Positions 10,113-22,500 of a stretch of 64,000 bases of DNA are shown piece after piece. The stretch spans positions 801,562 through 865,561 of the forward strand of contig NW_003546245.1 in NCBI RefSeq assembly GCF_000090795.2, read 5' to 3'. The notes beneath the pieces were generated by a model that had not been told where the DNA came from, searched no databases, and was given only the letters and a program-made list of their open reading frames with translations. The stretch comes from Amphimedon queenslandica. Taxonomy: Eukaryota; Porifera; Demospongiae; Haplosclerida; Niphatidae. Position 1 is the stretch's first letter. Each line of letters begins with the position of its first letter. Both the position numbers and the translations under genes were made by a program.

Positions 10113-13100
10113 TCTCTTTAGCCCTCTAGTGCTAGTGGAAGGAGTAAACTACAGCGCAATAGACAGTCCCAGGGACAGATAATGGACAAATACAGACACG
10201 CTCCACCTCACATGGTATGACTGTACTAACTATTAATGTATTACTCTGAATAATAGAAACCTGTAAATGCATTTGAGGCTGATGATGACTATGTATTCCA
10301 AATGATGGGCAACACAGGCAGCGAAGGATGGGAGGTAAAGATAATAATAATAATTATTATTATTAATTACAAATTCATTACTAATATTATTATATAGACA
10401 TTGCATGATTTGATGGATGAGGAAGAGATTGAGCAGCTAAGCCAGTTAGATCAAGATTATGATGAGCAGGACACAATGCTGACAGAGGCAGAAGAAAAGA
10501 GACGGATTTTTGAAGAGAAAATGACTAGAGAACATGAAGAAAGACAAAGAAAGCTGGAAGCAGCTGTAAGGCAAGAAGAAGAACGAGAAATGGTAATTAT
10601 AATGAATGTTTTACTATTATTTATTTATTTATTTGTTTATTTATTTGTTTATTTGTAGGAGATACGATCTCAGTTCATGAGAGAGGATAGCTTTACCAGT
10701 GGTAACAAGTTAAAGCCTTTAGAGGAAACACTGAGGGAGGGTCATCAGAAACTCGAGTCTGAATTAGGTCGAGGTTCAATTTCAATGCAGGTAGACCTTT
10801 GCAAGTATATATGAGAACATTAAATTTATGTACATGTAACTGATAGGCTAAAATGAAGAAAAAGGAGAAGAGTCAATCATTACCAAGATCATTAACAGTA
10901 GGGACACTAGTTGTGTAAATATTATATCATATATTATTTCATTTATTTCAAGGAGCCTCAGAACGTAAAGAATGCAGCAACAAGAACGAAAGATGACATG
11001 GACACTTCAAGGTAGCTTTTAAATTTAATTTATTAACATTATTTTTTCTTTTTGTAGCGTTCAAAGTAAAAGGTCCATGTTCTCAAAACTCTTAGGAAAG
11101 CGCAGCAGCAATACCCCAAGTAGTGGTGTCCTATCATCCTCTAAAAGTTGGTCCTTGGACTCTTCATCAATTCCATTTCGCAAACCAAGACGTCCTGATC
11201 CCCACGAATGGAGCATACCCAATCCTCCCCCTCTACCAACTGTAGAGTTCCTTACTGGGAAGAGTCGAGTTGCCTACAGGCTCAATTACTCGTTGAAGGA
11301 GGAGCTGCAGAAAACTGCCACAATGTGGAACAGAGATGCGTACGATGATGACGAAGATGAAGAGAGTGGGTCTGATGGCGAGAAACAGATTGACAAGCAA
11401 GCGCTTCAAAATAAAAACAAAGCCCTCAAAGGAAAAGAGAAAAAGAAGAAGGGAACAGAGCTCAATCCCGTGAAGCCAAAGCCAAAGAAAGCAATGAGGC
11501 CGCCTCCTTTGCCATCCATCAGTAGTATTTTAGTCCCTAAATCAGATTTATTGATGACTCAAAATCGATCGGCTAACGTACAACAACCTATTCGTCCTGC
11601 TCCCCCTCCTCCTCCCACTCCTCCTCTTGAAGAGGACAGGATTACTAAAGTGAAGCCTGCAACGCTTCCCATACCTCCTCCACCTGCACCTGCTGTGGCA
11701 ATGCCAATTGCTAAAGCTGCAAGTGCTCGTAGTCGTAAGTTTCCAATGCAGCGTCAGGACACCCCCACTCCGTCTATAGGCTTTGCCAGTCAATTATCCA
11801 AAGCTTTACAATCTGCGCAAGGCCAAGAGCCAAAAGTGCTTCATTATAAACCTCCCGACTCTCCTGCTGGTCACGAAATGAGATCCTTTACGGCTTTACA
11901 TGGCAGCATCAATCGCAGCAACCAGGAGAGCCTTGGGGTCCGTCCTAAAATGCAAAGACAGGCCTCGCTAGATGAAGAGAGCTGGGAGGAGAGTGACGAT
12001 AGCTTTACTAGTAGTAGTTCTGACGAGGAGACTGACTCTTCCGAGGATGATTCAAGTGGATCAGATAATGAAGAGGAGGACAGGCCGATAATGGCACGCA
12101 ACATGGGTATACACGGAGCTAGGATAGCCAAGGAGGTCATGCAAAGAATGAAGAATCAACGATATCCCTCGATATTTCGTAAACCAATAGTCACTTTGGA
12201 TACTGTCATTGAAGTGCGACATGAAATTGTGTATGAAGCTGTAAGTTTTAAAATAAGATTTTTAATGCTCATTGATTTAATGGCTGGGATTGGATCTTGT
12301 AGGACACAAGACAAGAAATGGCCGATGTTTTTGTGAATTTTATGAGAAAGAAAAAAGTTATGTCTGCTTGGAGGAAGCATATTAAATCACTCAATTATGC
12401 TGTAAGTAAAATAATAATAATAATTATTATTATCTATTTATTTATTTATTTTTTAGAGAAATAAGGCAGAGGCAATGGCAAGACGTCGTAAAAGAGGTAC
12501 TTGTTTCTGTTGTTTTTATTTTTAATGTTATCAAAAAATGGTTTTGTTATTTTTATTTTATAGATTTGATGGCTAACGTGTTTTACTCATGGATTCAAGC
12601 AAAGAATGAAGCAGATGTACAAGTTGAAGAAAGGATTAAAAATGCGAGAGAAAGCTATAAAAAACATCTCAAGAAAAAAGTCTTTCACAAATGGAGGGTA
12701 TTGATGACTGTCTGTAAATTCTACATGTATATAGTTGTGTAGTTTTAGCATTTTAAAATGTTTTTATAATTAATTTGTGTGAATTTTGCTAAAATTAATG
12801 CATGCAATTAAAAGTTGGGATAATTACTTGGTTTTTTTTTTCACAGGCAATCACTGCAACTGGACTTAAATATGGAGAATTAGATCAGGTTAGATATTAT
12901 TATACTCAACCCAATTTTTATTACATTTCCTGATACATATTGATGTCCTTATGCTACATAAAAAGTTTGAGCTGATTGCAACAAAAAGTTTTATGAGTTA
13001 TGACCAATTTAAAAAATGGGCCAATTTGTGAAAAATACCCAAGGCTATAGCCCATGGTTTTTTCTAAAAAATGGCTCCAAAAACACCCCAAATTTTTATT

Positions 13101-14232
13101 ACATTTCCTGATACATATTGATGTCCTTATGCTATATAGAAAGTTTGAGCTGATTCTGGCTTCAATTTTTTGAGTTATGAGCATTTTTTCAAAAACGGCC
13201 AAATTTTGAAAAATACCCAAGGCTATAGCTCATGATTTTTTACGAAAAATGGCTCCAAAATTACCCCCAGTTTTTATTACATATTCTGATACATATTGAT
13301 GCCCTTATGCTGTGTAGAAAGTTTGAGCTGATTCCGACTTCAATTTTTGTAGTTATGAGCATTTTTTTTAAATGGCCAAATTTTGAAAAATACTCAAGGC
13401 TATAGCCCATGGTTTTTTCCAAAAAATGGTTCCAAAATCACCCCCAATTTTTATTACATTTTCTGATACATATTAATGTCCTTATGCTATGTAGAAAGTT
13501 TGAGCTGATTCCGACTTCAATTTTTGTAGTTATGAGCATTTTTTAAAAACGGCCAAATTTTGAAAAATACCCAAGGCTATAGCCCATGGTTTTTTTCCAA
13601 AAAATGGCTCCGAAATCACCCCCAATTTTTATTAAATTTTCTGATACATATTGATGCCCTTATGCTCTGTAGAAAGTTTGAGCTGATTCCGACAAAAAAT
13701 TCTCAAGTTATGAGCATCTTTAAAAATGAGCAAATCCATTTCCATTCAATCAATAGCTATAGTGTGATAGTATCAGTAACAATTCCCCTCATGTCTATAC
13801 AATCATTTTTATGTAGAAATCGCTGCAGTGGCTAAATGCACAATTGTTGTCAACTGGTAAACAGCAAGTCGATGATCTTTTTAAATCATTAGCAGATGGA
13901 ACACTCATCATAATTGCATTAGCTGTTAGTCATAAATGTTATCTAATTAATGGACTGTACTTACTCTTTCATTATAGAATGCTTCGGGGAAGAAAGCACC
14001 CAAATTCAAATTGATGCCAAAGCTTAAACTTCACAAGCAAGACAATTGGAAAGTGGCTCATACCTTTATGGATAAAATTGGAATAAATACGAAAGACTTT
14101 GAAGCATCAGGTAAAATAAGATCATCTTAATATTGCATACTTTGTAATGATTGTTTGTTTTCAGACCTGGCCGACTTGCGAGATCACGCAATACATAACA
14201 TGTTCATTAATATATTCAAGTGGCTTGAGTAA
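8820..14232 (+). CDS. ESPN: Espin-like actin-bundling protein with C-terminal CH-like domain
   Basis: The first exon encodes ankyrin repeats in espin style: TAMHVAARKGQISVLIYLIE, NGASPAHDAAGTGNIECLRY, NGATLLHWAAQSGHLKVVQW, GITPFHLAAGKNHLDVLRW, GSTPLYHAAHAGHFDVVQWL and GASSMHFAAAE. Later exons add a charged coiled coil (about 10400-10790), a proline-rich region with PPPPPPTPP near 11600, an acidic serine-rich block near 12000-12070 and two helical KVFHKWR-type segments. The last three exons (from 13817) encode LQWLNAQLLSTGKQQVDDLF, FKSLADGTLIIIALA, NWKVAHTFMDKIGINTKDF and DLADLRDHAIHNMFINIFKW, which I read as a calponin-homology domain. All junctions from about 10.9 kb to the stop that I checked are in phase, so this looks like one gene. 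Espins bundle and cap actin in microvilli and stereocilia. Confidence 0.85.
10067..10112. repeat. (ATT)n microsatellite in espin intron
   Basis: An uninterrupted run of about 15 ATT triplets just before the acceptor of the next espin exon. Confidence 0.95.
12898..13735 (+). repeat. Satellite subfamily A array (about 5 units, 177-178 bp period)
   Basis: Tandem units fill the espin intron just before the CH-domain exons. The GGCTATAG centre recurs at 13043, 13221, 13398 and 13575. Each unit contains the imperfect palindrome CCAAGGCTATAGCCCATGG, a CAAAAAATGGCTCC block, TTTTTATTACATTTTCTGAT, CTTATGCTATGTAGAAAG and TTTGAGCTGATTCCGAC. The block order is the same as in subfamily B. Confidence 0.9.
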
Positions 14233-14335
14233 TGAATGCAACAGTAACATTCTCAATGTATTTAAGACTAATAATAATAATAATATTAATATTATATAAT
14301 GCGTTCATATGTTCCATGTACATTATAATAATACT

Positions 14336-15217
14336 TCAATAACATTTGTATTCTAAAACTGCACAATAAGGATAATGCAGATTAGGATCATAAGAGGGCT
14401 CAGAAGTTTCAAAGCTCTTACGTTTATCAGTTATAGTTTCATGGTAGTTGTGCCTTACATCAACAGTAAAATACTTCTTTGCTTTTTTGAGAAACTGTTG
14501 AAAAGTCCCACTTCTTTCTGGAGCAAATAGATATGCTTTTCCATTAGATTTCAGGAACCTATGCATTAGGTATAATAAGTCTTGCTGCACGTCAACAAAG
14601 AAGAAGCAATCGGCACAAATGATGACATCAAATTGAGCAATAAAGTGATTATATTCAGTATCAATCTTAGACGCATCCCAATCAAGTTGATGAGCTGTGA
14701 GTAGATCAGGATTGATTCCATTCACGCTAATAATAGAACTCAAGTTTTGAACAGATTTCTTATTACCATCTGTTAGTACAACCCTGCCTGTAACGCCAGT
14801 AGCGGCAAGCATTAAACCAGCTAATCCGGTCATTCCAGCTCCAAATTCACAAATGCTCTTTCCCTTGAATAGTGAGATATTCTCCAGACAATAAAATGCC
14901 ATTAATTCCTCAGACGGCCAAATGCATACATTGCCTGTGTTATTGTAACCTGTTATATCGTTTAAGCTGAAATCTTGAGGTAGCAATCCAATGCTAACAA
15001 CAACTGATAGAGGTGAGTATTTATAAAGCAGCCATTCATTTCTATCATGATCATTTGGAGATGGAGTTTTTTCTACTTGAAACAAGTTAAAGGTTGATAA
15101 TCTTCTAACACTGGCTGAATCTGGTGAACATGGTAAGGGTCTACTTGCATTCTTTATTAAGGAAGCTCTCAGGATTTGCCATCTCTGTCTAGCAAGACTA
15201 GTTTTAGGATTTGACAT
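14336..15217 (-). CDS. CAMKMT: Calmodulin-lysine N-methyltransferase
   Basis: Uninterrupted 293-aa frame from the ATG at 15217. Member of the seven-beta-strand lysine methyltransferases; the vertebrate enzyme trimethylates Lys115 of calmodulin. Visible features: the N-terminal RRLSTFNLF block, NTGNVCIWPSEELMAFYCLE, SAM-binding motif I ICEFGAGMTGLAGLMLA, VVLTDGN, the ICADCFFF post-motif region, KAYLFAPERSGTFQQF and the LHYPYCAVLEY C-terminus. These match my recollection of human CaM KMT along the full length. It ends 103 bp from the convergent espin stop and lies 129 bp from the start of the first dispanin-like gene. The lack of introns among split neighbours is slightly unusual. Confidence 0.93.
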   Translation of the reverse strand: MSNPKTSLARQRWQILRASLIKNASRPLPCSPDSASVRRLSTFNLFQVEKTPSPNDHDRNEWLLYKYSPLSVVVSIGLLPQDFSLNDITGYNNTGNVCIWPSEELMAFYCLENISLFKGKSICEFGAGMTGLAGLMLAATGVTGRVVLTDGNKKSVQNLSSIISVNGINPDLLTAHQLDWDASKIDTEYNHFIAQFDVIICADCFFFVDVQQDLLYLMHRFLKSNGKAYLFAPERSGTFQQFLKKAKKYFTVDVRHNYHETITDKRKSFETSEPSYDPNLHYPYCAVLEYKCY

Positions 15218-15346
15218 GGAGCTCTATAAATTTGTAAGCTAATTAGGAAGATACCACGCCTTATTTTTAATGTGACAAGCCCATTTTGCTGCAGTAGCAG
15301 CCACTCCTCCAAGTCTGCAACAGCATCTTACCTACCTAGAGCATAA

Positions 15347-15959
15347 ATGGATGAGATAATGAATGAAGAGGAGAATCCATCAACTCCTTTATTTCAAAAG
15401 AATAATCCATCTCTACCTCCACCAAAGCAGTACGCAATAGCACCTGACAAAGAGGTAAAGTAATCTAATATTACTACAGTAATATAAATAGTTGCCTTAT
15501 CATTTCCTTTAGTCAGTATCAGTGATAGTAGAGTTACCACAACCAGTCTACACCAGTAATGATTCCCATTACTATCAGTCAAGCCTTATGAATGATAATT
15601 ATTTGATGCTCTCCATTGGGTTAACACTGATCAGCTTATGTTTTGGCTGCTTTCCTGCTCTCTTCGTTTCGATTCCTGCTATCATCTACTCTTTAAAAGT
15701 GATGCTGACATATTATAAATTAGTAGATCTAATTATTTTTTTGTACTAGGCACGAAAGGATTCTTCAGCAGGTGATTATGTGAAAATGAAAGCTCATGAA
15801 AAGACTGCATTTGCATTAAACATATTTGTATTTTTGGTATGGATCATAACATTTACTATTGTTGTCACTGTCGCTTATCGTATAAAATGTGGCAAAGAAG
15901 GTATTGACTGTAATACTTCTCCATACAGTGCGAATCATAATCCTTCCTATTCTGGATAG
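15347..15959 (+). CDS. Dispanin/CD225-like membrane protein 1
   Basis: First of three tandem paralogues. Three exons: a short soluble start (MDEIMNEEENPS), then a hydrophobic exon (LSIGLTLISLCFGCFPALFV, IPAIIYSLK), then ARKDSSAGDYVKMKAHEKTA leading into a second hydrophobic segment (FALNIFVFLVWIITFTIVVTVAY). The order hairpin, IYSxKAR, charged loop with A/T-K, N-I and second helix is the dispanin (CD225/IFITM-superfamily) pattern. The tail after helix two carries CGKEGIDC, a cysteine pair kept in the other two copies. Function is not inferred beyond membrane association. It is divergent to CAMKMT, so the 129-bp gap probably holds both promoters. Confidence 0.7.
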
Positions 15960-16291
15960 ATATTGATTTCTATTAATTTTTATTGCCTTTATTATTTATT
16001 TTTATTGCCTTATTGACTATCCATTCATGCATTTTTATATTGAAATTAATTTTTGTGCTCTGTTTACAATGAGAGATCTAGTAGACTATAAAACGAAGGA
16101 GGAAGTACTGTCATAATGTTTATAAACTTGTATAGCTTCCCTTAGGGTGTAGGTGGATCTCTAGCTAGCATAGCTATAGCAGGGCCCTGACTTTTGTATC
16201 GTCCCGCTCTACGGCGGTAAAATCTCTCTCCGTCAGTTTCAGTGGTGAACTTTAGTTTATACTTCAACTCTCTGACAAGGATCCAGCAATA

Positions 16292-16965
16292 ATGGCAGGT
16301 AGACCGTATAACATGTAGAAAGAGACAATAATGATTGATTTTCTCACCTATAACAGCTCAACAGGAAACTGGTTTCAGTACACAATACGAGTCTGGCGTT
16401 CCTCAAGGCGGCGGAGGGCACAGGCAAATTGGAAGAAACTATCAAAAAGTTAGCCTCTTTATAGCGAATACTAATGTATATTACAGTTTCATTAAAAAAT
16501 GCACAACACATTTTTGTGGTTTTTCTAAATATGGTATTAATTCTATTCCATATAATAGACCGTCATTGTTGATCATGAGCCAGAGTATACAAAACATTCA
16601 GCATCACCTGTCATCCCTTTGACGCCTGGAGACAGACACTTGACCATATCGCTCATAATGCTCATTGTATCTGTGATGTGCTGTAATCCTATCTCACTCT
16701 TTTGTGCAGTTTTTGCAGTTGTATTCTCAGTTAAAGTATGTGAATAGCATACTGAAGATTACTATTGCTATATTAATTCCAGGCACGATCAGCAGAGCTT
16801 GAAGGTAAAAAGGAAGTCATGCAGGCTAATGACAAGACTTCATTTGGATTTGCAATCTTCAGCATAATAGGATTAATGACAAGTGTGTGTGTCGTTGGAT
16901 TTGTTGTCCACAGGGAGCTTTGTGGAGCTTCTGCCACTAGCTGTGACACAAGGACTCATGTATAA
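16292..16965 (+). CDS. Dispanin/CD225-like membrane protein 2
   Basis: Second tandem copy. A two-codon first exon (MA) splices to AQQETGFSTQYESG and a Gly-rich stretch, followed by the helix-one exon (HLTISLIMLIVSVMCCNPIS, FCAVFAVVFSVK) and the final exon ARSAELEGKKEVMQANDKTS with the second helix (FGFAIFSIIGLMTSVCVVGFVV) and tail LCGASATSC. The phase-0 intron after FSVK sits at the same place as in copies 1 and 3, right before AR. Stop TAA at 16963-16965. Sequence divergence from copy 1 is high outside the membrane segments, so the duplication is old. Confidence 0.68.
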
Positions 16966-17163
16966 ACTGTCCACAACAACCATTCATGCTGTAAATTTCA
17001 TTTTACATTGTAAACCGTTGTAGTATCCAGCAGTAGTTTTTAGTTTTTTTTTAATCATTATTGTTAAAGTGTTAATCAATGCAATGCAAATTATTTTGGG
17101 CGTGGCTGAATGCAGTTATTTAGGGTGGGGCTCGTTCTTTGCAAAGGGCGTCAGAAGAAAAAC

Positions 17164-17661
17164 ATGTCAAGTAAGAGAAATTTTTAGCTTTCATGATTCA
17201 TATTTTGTTTGCAGGTGAGGTAGAAGAGCCTGTTGAAATCGTTAGGAATCCTTCATATAGCGTTGTGCCTCGTTCTTCATCACAAGCTACACAGTACCAC
17301 CAAAAGGTATAAACATACAAAAAAGATGCACCAAAATGAAGATATTTGTGCTCTTCCTCCCTTTTAGAAAGGAAGAGGGAGTGTTATTATATTTGATGAC
17401 GTACGACTCGAAGAACCAACATCAATAAATAATGCTGGACCATCAGAGTTTGAGACAAGAGGGACGTCCTCAAAATGGGACCACCACATCACTCTTGCTG
17501 TCCTTGCTACCATATTTTCTTTAATATGTCTGAATCCTTTCGCATTTGGGTGTGGTGCAGCTGCAATTTATTATTCCTATGTGGTAAGTAGTACTTAAAC
17601 TAATATGCACTGTAACTATATGTTAGTGTTGCAATGAAGCATATACTAACAAATAATAATG

Positions 17662-17695
<34 letters not shown>

Positions 17696-17892
17696 CATAG
17701 TAATAATTGCTGTGTGTTTCATTGCAGGCTCGTGTTGCTTCTAGGAATGATGAGTACAAGCAAAAGATTGAAAATCAGAGGACATCACATGCCTTCTTCA
17801 TTGTTTGCATCATGACTCTCATTATCTTTTTCTGTATAGCAATTTTTGCAGCTTATGAGAGCCTGTGTGGAAGAACTGGAATAAATTGTTGA
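17164..17892 (+). CDS. Dispanin/CD225-like membrane protein 3
   Basis: Third tandem copy. Exon 1 is MS plus one base, then SEVEEPVEIVRNPSYSVVPR, then KGRGSVIIFDDVRLEE leading to the first helix (HITLAVLATIFSLICLNPFA, GCGAAAIYYSYV). The last exon starts ARVASRNDEYKQKIENQRT and holds the second helix (FFIVCIMTLIIFFCIAIFAAY) and tail LCGRTGINC. The same phase-0 intron before AR and the same C-terminal cysteine pair tie it to copies 1 and 2. A run of ATA/ATT triplets at about 17665-17700 lies in its last intron. Confidence 0.68.
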
Positions 17893-18021
17893 GCTGCATT
17901 TTTGCTTTTTAACTTTCAATTTTTGTAAAGTTTTATTACCAGTGACCACACCTACTTTTAAAAATGACACGGAATGTACGTTGATTAGTATACGGAAACC
18001 ACGTGGTTGCATTATTTCAAT

Positions 18022-19469
18022 ATGGAGGATAATCTTGTTCTTTCTTCAGTGCACATTGGAGCTAATTCCAGAGCTCATATTGGTCAAGTTAGCTGTTTCT
18101 TATAAATCATTCATTGATAAAAACTATCCAGTCTACAGTTACATCAGAATTTCATTATTACTTGCCCCAAAGTACTTGTAGTGACTTGACTGACTTGGTC
18201 CTTGTTTCTGATGAAGATGGTGACCTTGATGTGCCACGTAGATCTACTGAGCATAAAGTCATCACATTAAGTAAGACTTATAATTATCTAGAAGAAAGCA
18301 AGTCTCTTCTTGCCTAGTAAAATATATTCCTATAATTATTTTAATCCGTCACATTAACAGCTTTGAAAATAAGTTAGACTAGATCTACATACTTACTTTT
18401 TAATTTTAAATCTCTCAGGTCATACCATGGCCACGCCACTGAATAATGTTGGTACACAGCTGTGGAGTGCTTCATTATTAATGGCTGACTACATACTATC
18501 ATACAAAGAGATGTAAACTTGTAAGGAAAATACTTTATAATTTGTTTTCTCTGTTAGGTTTCACGATGCTATAGTCGTTGAGTTAGGCAGTGGATGTGGT
18601 TTCATTGGTACTGTTGCTGCCTCTTGTGTCAGTCATTTCTTTTGTACAGGTATACCTTGCTTTAATACCTTAGCTAGCTAGAAAGTGGATTGATTTGTAA
18701 ATATGCTCTTTGCTATAAAATAGACACAGGTACATCAGTCTTAAGGCTTTGTCATCAAAATTTAGTCCAGAATAATGTAACTAATAATGTATCAGTCCAT
18801 GAGCTGGATTGGTTTAACTGTGAGAAGGATCTGCAGGATTCATCTTCATCATTATGCAGTAGTGGAATGGAAGAGGGGGATAGATACAAGTGGAATCATA
18901 GTGAGCTTGAGTTACTTAGAAAGACATCTATCATACTAGCAAGTGATGGTAACAGCTCTTTCCCTAATTTTTGCTAATCGTGTTCTTTTCTTTAGTGATA
19001 TATGATAATGAACTAACTGATGCTTTCATTTCTACACTTGTTTATCTATCCACTGTCATCATGGAGTCTACTCCTTTAATTATTATTAGCATGGAAAAGA
19101 GGTGTGATTATTATTAATGTAGATATTTGTTAAAAGTTTCTATCACTGATGCAGGATAAATTTCACACTTTCTGATCTTGCTCCTTCAAGTCCGTGCTAC
19201 GAGTATTTCTGCTCCTCCCTAGCACAATCCTACGAAGCATCAAATGAAATGAAGATTACCTTTGATGTGACTCCTCTTTCAACAGACTTCCCACAGTTAT
19301 TTAAATATGAGAGAGTCAAAGAATTAGTGAGTTGCTACAGTATAAATTAGTGAGGCATATAGCTTGGTATTAGACATGTTTGTTTCCTTAATATAATGTC
19401 TAGATTTATAATGATGATGATTAATTTTTATTGAAGGAAATATGGAAGATTAAGGTAAAGAAAACATAA
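18022..19469 (+). CDS. METTL22: Methyltransferase-like protein 22
   Basis: Start MEDNLVLSSVHIGANS at 18022. A short intron then gives STVTSEFHYY and the family block SDEDGDLDVPRRS, followed by SHTMATPLNNVGTQLWSASL, LLMADYIL, motif I VVELGSGCGFIGTVAAS, VHELDWF, the DxxY-type motif ILASDVIYDNELTDAF, ISMEKRINFTL, FPQLFKYERVKEL and the C-terminal EIWKIKVKKT. Order and wording follow human METTL22, a seven-beta-strand lysine methyltransferase; Kin17 is the reported human target. CACGTG lies at 18000-18005, just upstream of the start. The stop is only 37 bp from the convergent Munc13-like stop. With CAMKMT, a member of the same enzyme superfamily, it brackets the dispanin trio. Confidence 0.92.
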
Positions 19470-19506
19470 CAAGACAATAACAGATTACACTATTAATATT
19501 TAAGAG

Positions 19507-22500
19507 TCATTTTTTATCTGTTTTATGTACATTTACCAGTTTCTGAAACACCTGCATGAAATTTGCTCCTTTCTTGTATTCAGACATATTATTAATGCGT
19601 CTGAGAAAGTCTTGTGCTATTGTGTCAGCATGTCTCAACTCCAATTCCTTGTAAGCCTTTGTTCTCTCATAATGAAAAAGATGAAGATGTTCCATCTTTG
19701 GCTCTGTTCCCTCAATCGGTATTGAAGTGCAAGGTATAGCGCAAAGGCCAATGAGAACATTGCTCCTGAAAGTATCTTGGCCCAAAACAGCTATTAAAAG
19801 TATGGCACTCTCTTTGAAGAGCTGCTCAGATGAAATGTGCCTGTATGATTTAAAGAAATCATGAATTATCTATCATCGTCACACAAAAGATGCACACAGT
19901 ACTCATGCAAATATGCAGTACTTATATGTTGTGTAGAAAGTTTGGTCTGATTCCAATCAAAATTGGATTTTTTATGAATTTTAGTTGCATTGTTGCACCC
20001 GTATTAAAGCATGCTTTTTAGTTCACTTTGCATGCTCCATGGAAACCCTGTGTATACATATAACACATATACTCACATTTTAATTGTCTCATTAAAGATT
20101 GGATCAAGTGTTTGCTTCTTTGTTTCTGTTTTGTATATCTTTTCATTAGCTTCTGAAAAAGTTGGCAGCAAAAATACCCGCACAAAAACATTACTTCTCC
20201 CTATATTCAACATCACATGGAAATTTATTTATGTTTGTCAGGATGTTTCTACTTTGCTCCAGTCCTTGTAAATTTTCTCCTGAAACTATTTCAGCTGAAA
20301 GTACTTTATCAGTTGGCTTGTATATGTGACTAACATGAAGTATTCCAAACTTATTTTGAGAAGAAGCCTGCATGTAACAAAGTTATATAAGGTCTATATA
20401 CTGGTATAGGATCATATAGACTTTGTGTTGTTTGTTTTAACACAATATTATATGCAAACCTGTTGTTTCACTAAATCATTGCAAAAAATCCTAATATTAT
20501 CCTCAGTTGACTGTGTAGCATAGAATAAGTCGTCACTTAAAGTCTAGTAGGAACATAGTTAATAAAAGAAGCTATGAGAAGATGCATGCATTTTTTTACA
20601 AACCTTATATGAGTCATTTTCAATAAACTTTCTGTCTAGTCCCTTCCCATCAGCTTCAAAAAAGTATGAAAGGTGAAGGAGGACATAATTCAAACCAATA
20701 TGTTGAAAACTTTCTGCAGAATGAGGTATTTTATCGTATGACTTTTTTAGAGCCATAACTATATGAATCCACAAGTGATGCAGTATTCTAAAAATATTTA
20801 AGTAAAATTTTAAATGTTGCAAATTTTGTACTTGTGGAATATTGGTGTCAAAAGTGATTTCCCTAATTTACCAACATTAACAGTGATGTACTCTAGCAAT
20901 GGCTCTACAACCTAAACATAATATTTATAGCCATAGCATTTTGAGGTAGATCTAATAGCAACTAACTTGATCAAGATCAGAATTTGGAGGAGCACTCAAT
21001 ATCTTGGGAATGAATTTTATCACAGAGGGCAAAAGCTGAAACAAGGGCCATTTAATAGTCTTTATTATCTCACTTTATAGTTACCTTAGCTTGTACAACA
21101 TTGATAGCATGCTCTATCTTATTCAAAATGTCTTCATTTGCACTTTTCAGTACATCTGTGGTAGTTATTTCAGCCTTCTCACTCAGAGGATGTCCATCTT
21201 CTCGTTTCTCTTCATCAAGCCATCTGTAGTATCTTTCAAGGCTTATTTCATTTGGGATATTCTTTAAGACTTCACTGATGTGATGTATGTTGTTAAGCGC
21301 TACACAAAGCTTTGTGGAAGATTATAATAAATGTAAATAATATTGCTAGATCTACTACTTGCAGATAATAAGTAATGACAAGAATGATAGATACTACATG
21401 CACTGGCCCCCAATTTTTATTACATCTTCTGATAAATATTAATGTCCTTATGCTATGTGGAAAATTTGAGCCAATCCCAAATTCAATTTTTAAAGTTATG
21501 GTCGTTTTTAAAATTAACAAATTTTTTAAAAAGTAAAGACTAGTCCATGGTTTTCAGAAAAATGGCTCCAAAATCACCCCAAATTTTATTACATTTTATG
21601 ATGCATATTGATGTCTTTATGCTGCGTAAAAAGTTTGATCCGATTCCGACTTCAATTTTTCAAGTTACAGCCACTTTAAGAAAATGCCAAATTTCTGGAA
21701 AATATACTACAGCCTATGGTTTTTAATTTTTTTAATAGCCTATGGTTTTTATTGTCTATCGGCAATTTTTTTACTAAGTTATGGCTACAGACATTGAGCA
21801 CACCCTATTGAGTGTGACCAAAAATTACCTTATCAGTAACAACAAAATCTCCATCATTGTAAAGAGATAAACCAGTTTTTATTTTTGCAACAACTTTATC
21901 AGTGTAATAAGCTGCCATTTCACAGATACACTGTGGAAAGAAAATAAAATACATACAAATTAGATCTATTTGCTCATCATGTACCTGTAGGATAGCAATA
22001 AAGTAACCTAATGATTGACCTCTGACTGGCCATTTGAGATCCTTCCAAAAAGTAATAGCCTATAAAAAAGAGAGAGAGAGAGAGAAAAGTTGAAGAAAGA
22101 TATAATGCATGCCCCAAAATACACTATATATACTTGAAGAAAGAAAGCATGAGTGTCAACAGCAGAGGAAGAAAAAGGAGCCTTGTCACTGGTTTCAACA
22201 ATGGCGTCCAATTCAAGCGCTCGATCCAATCTCTCTCTCACTTTGAGCTGAGCAACTTTAACCCAATCAAATACATACTTCTCAAACCAGGCATGAAAAG
22301 AGGTGATAAAAAGAGTTCTTCTTTGCTCTTTTAAGAATCTAAATAATATAGACATAAGATTTAATGAAAAGAGGACACACTAAAACGTACTCAGGATTAA
22401 CTTCATAGGAGTAAGTCTCAATCTCTTGAATAATTCTATATATCTCATAACTAAGTATAGAAGAACCACTGTAGCTTTCTAAACGGCTACTTGTTTCTCC

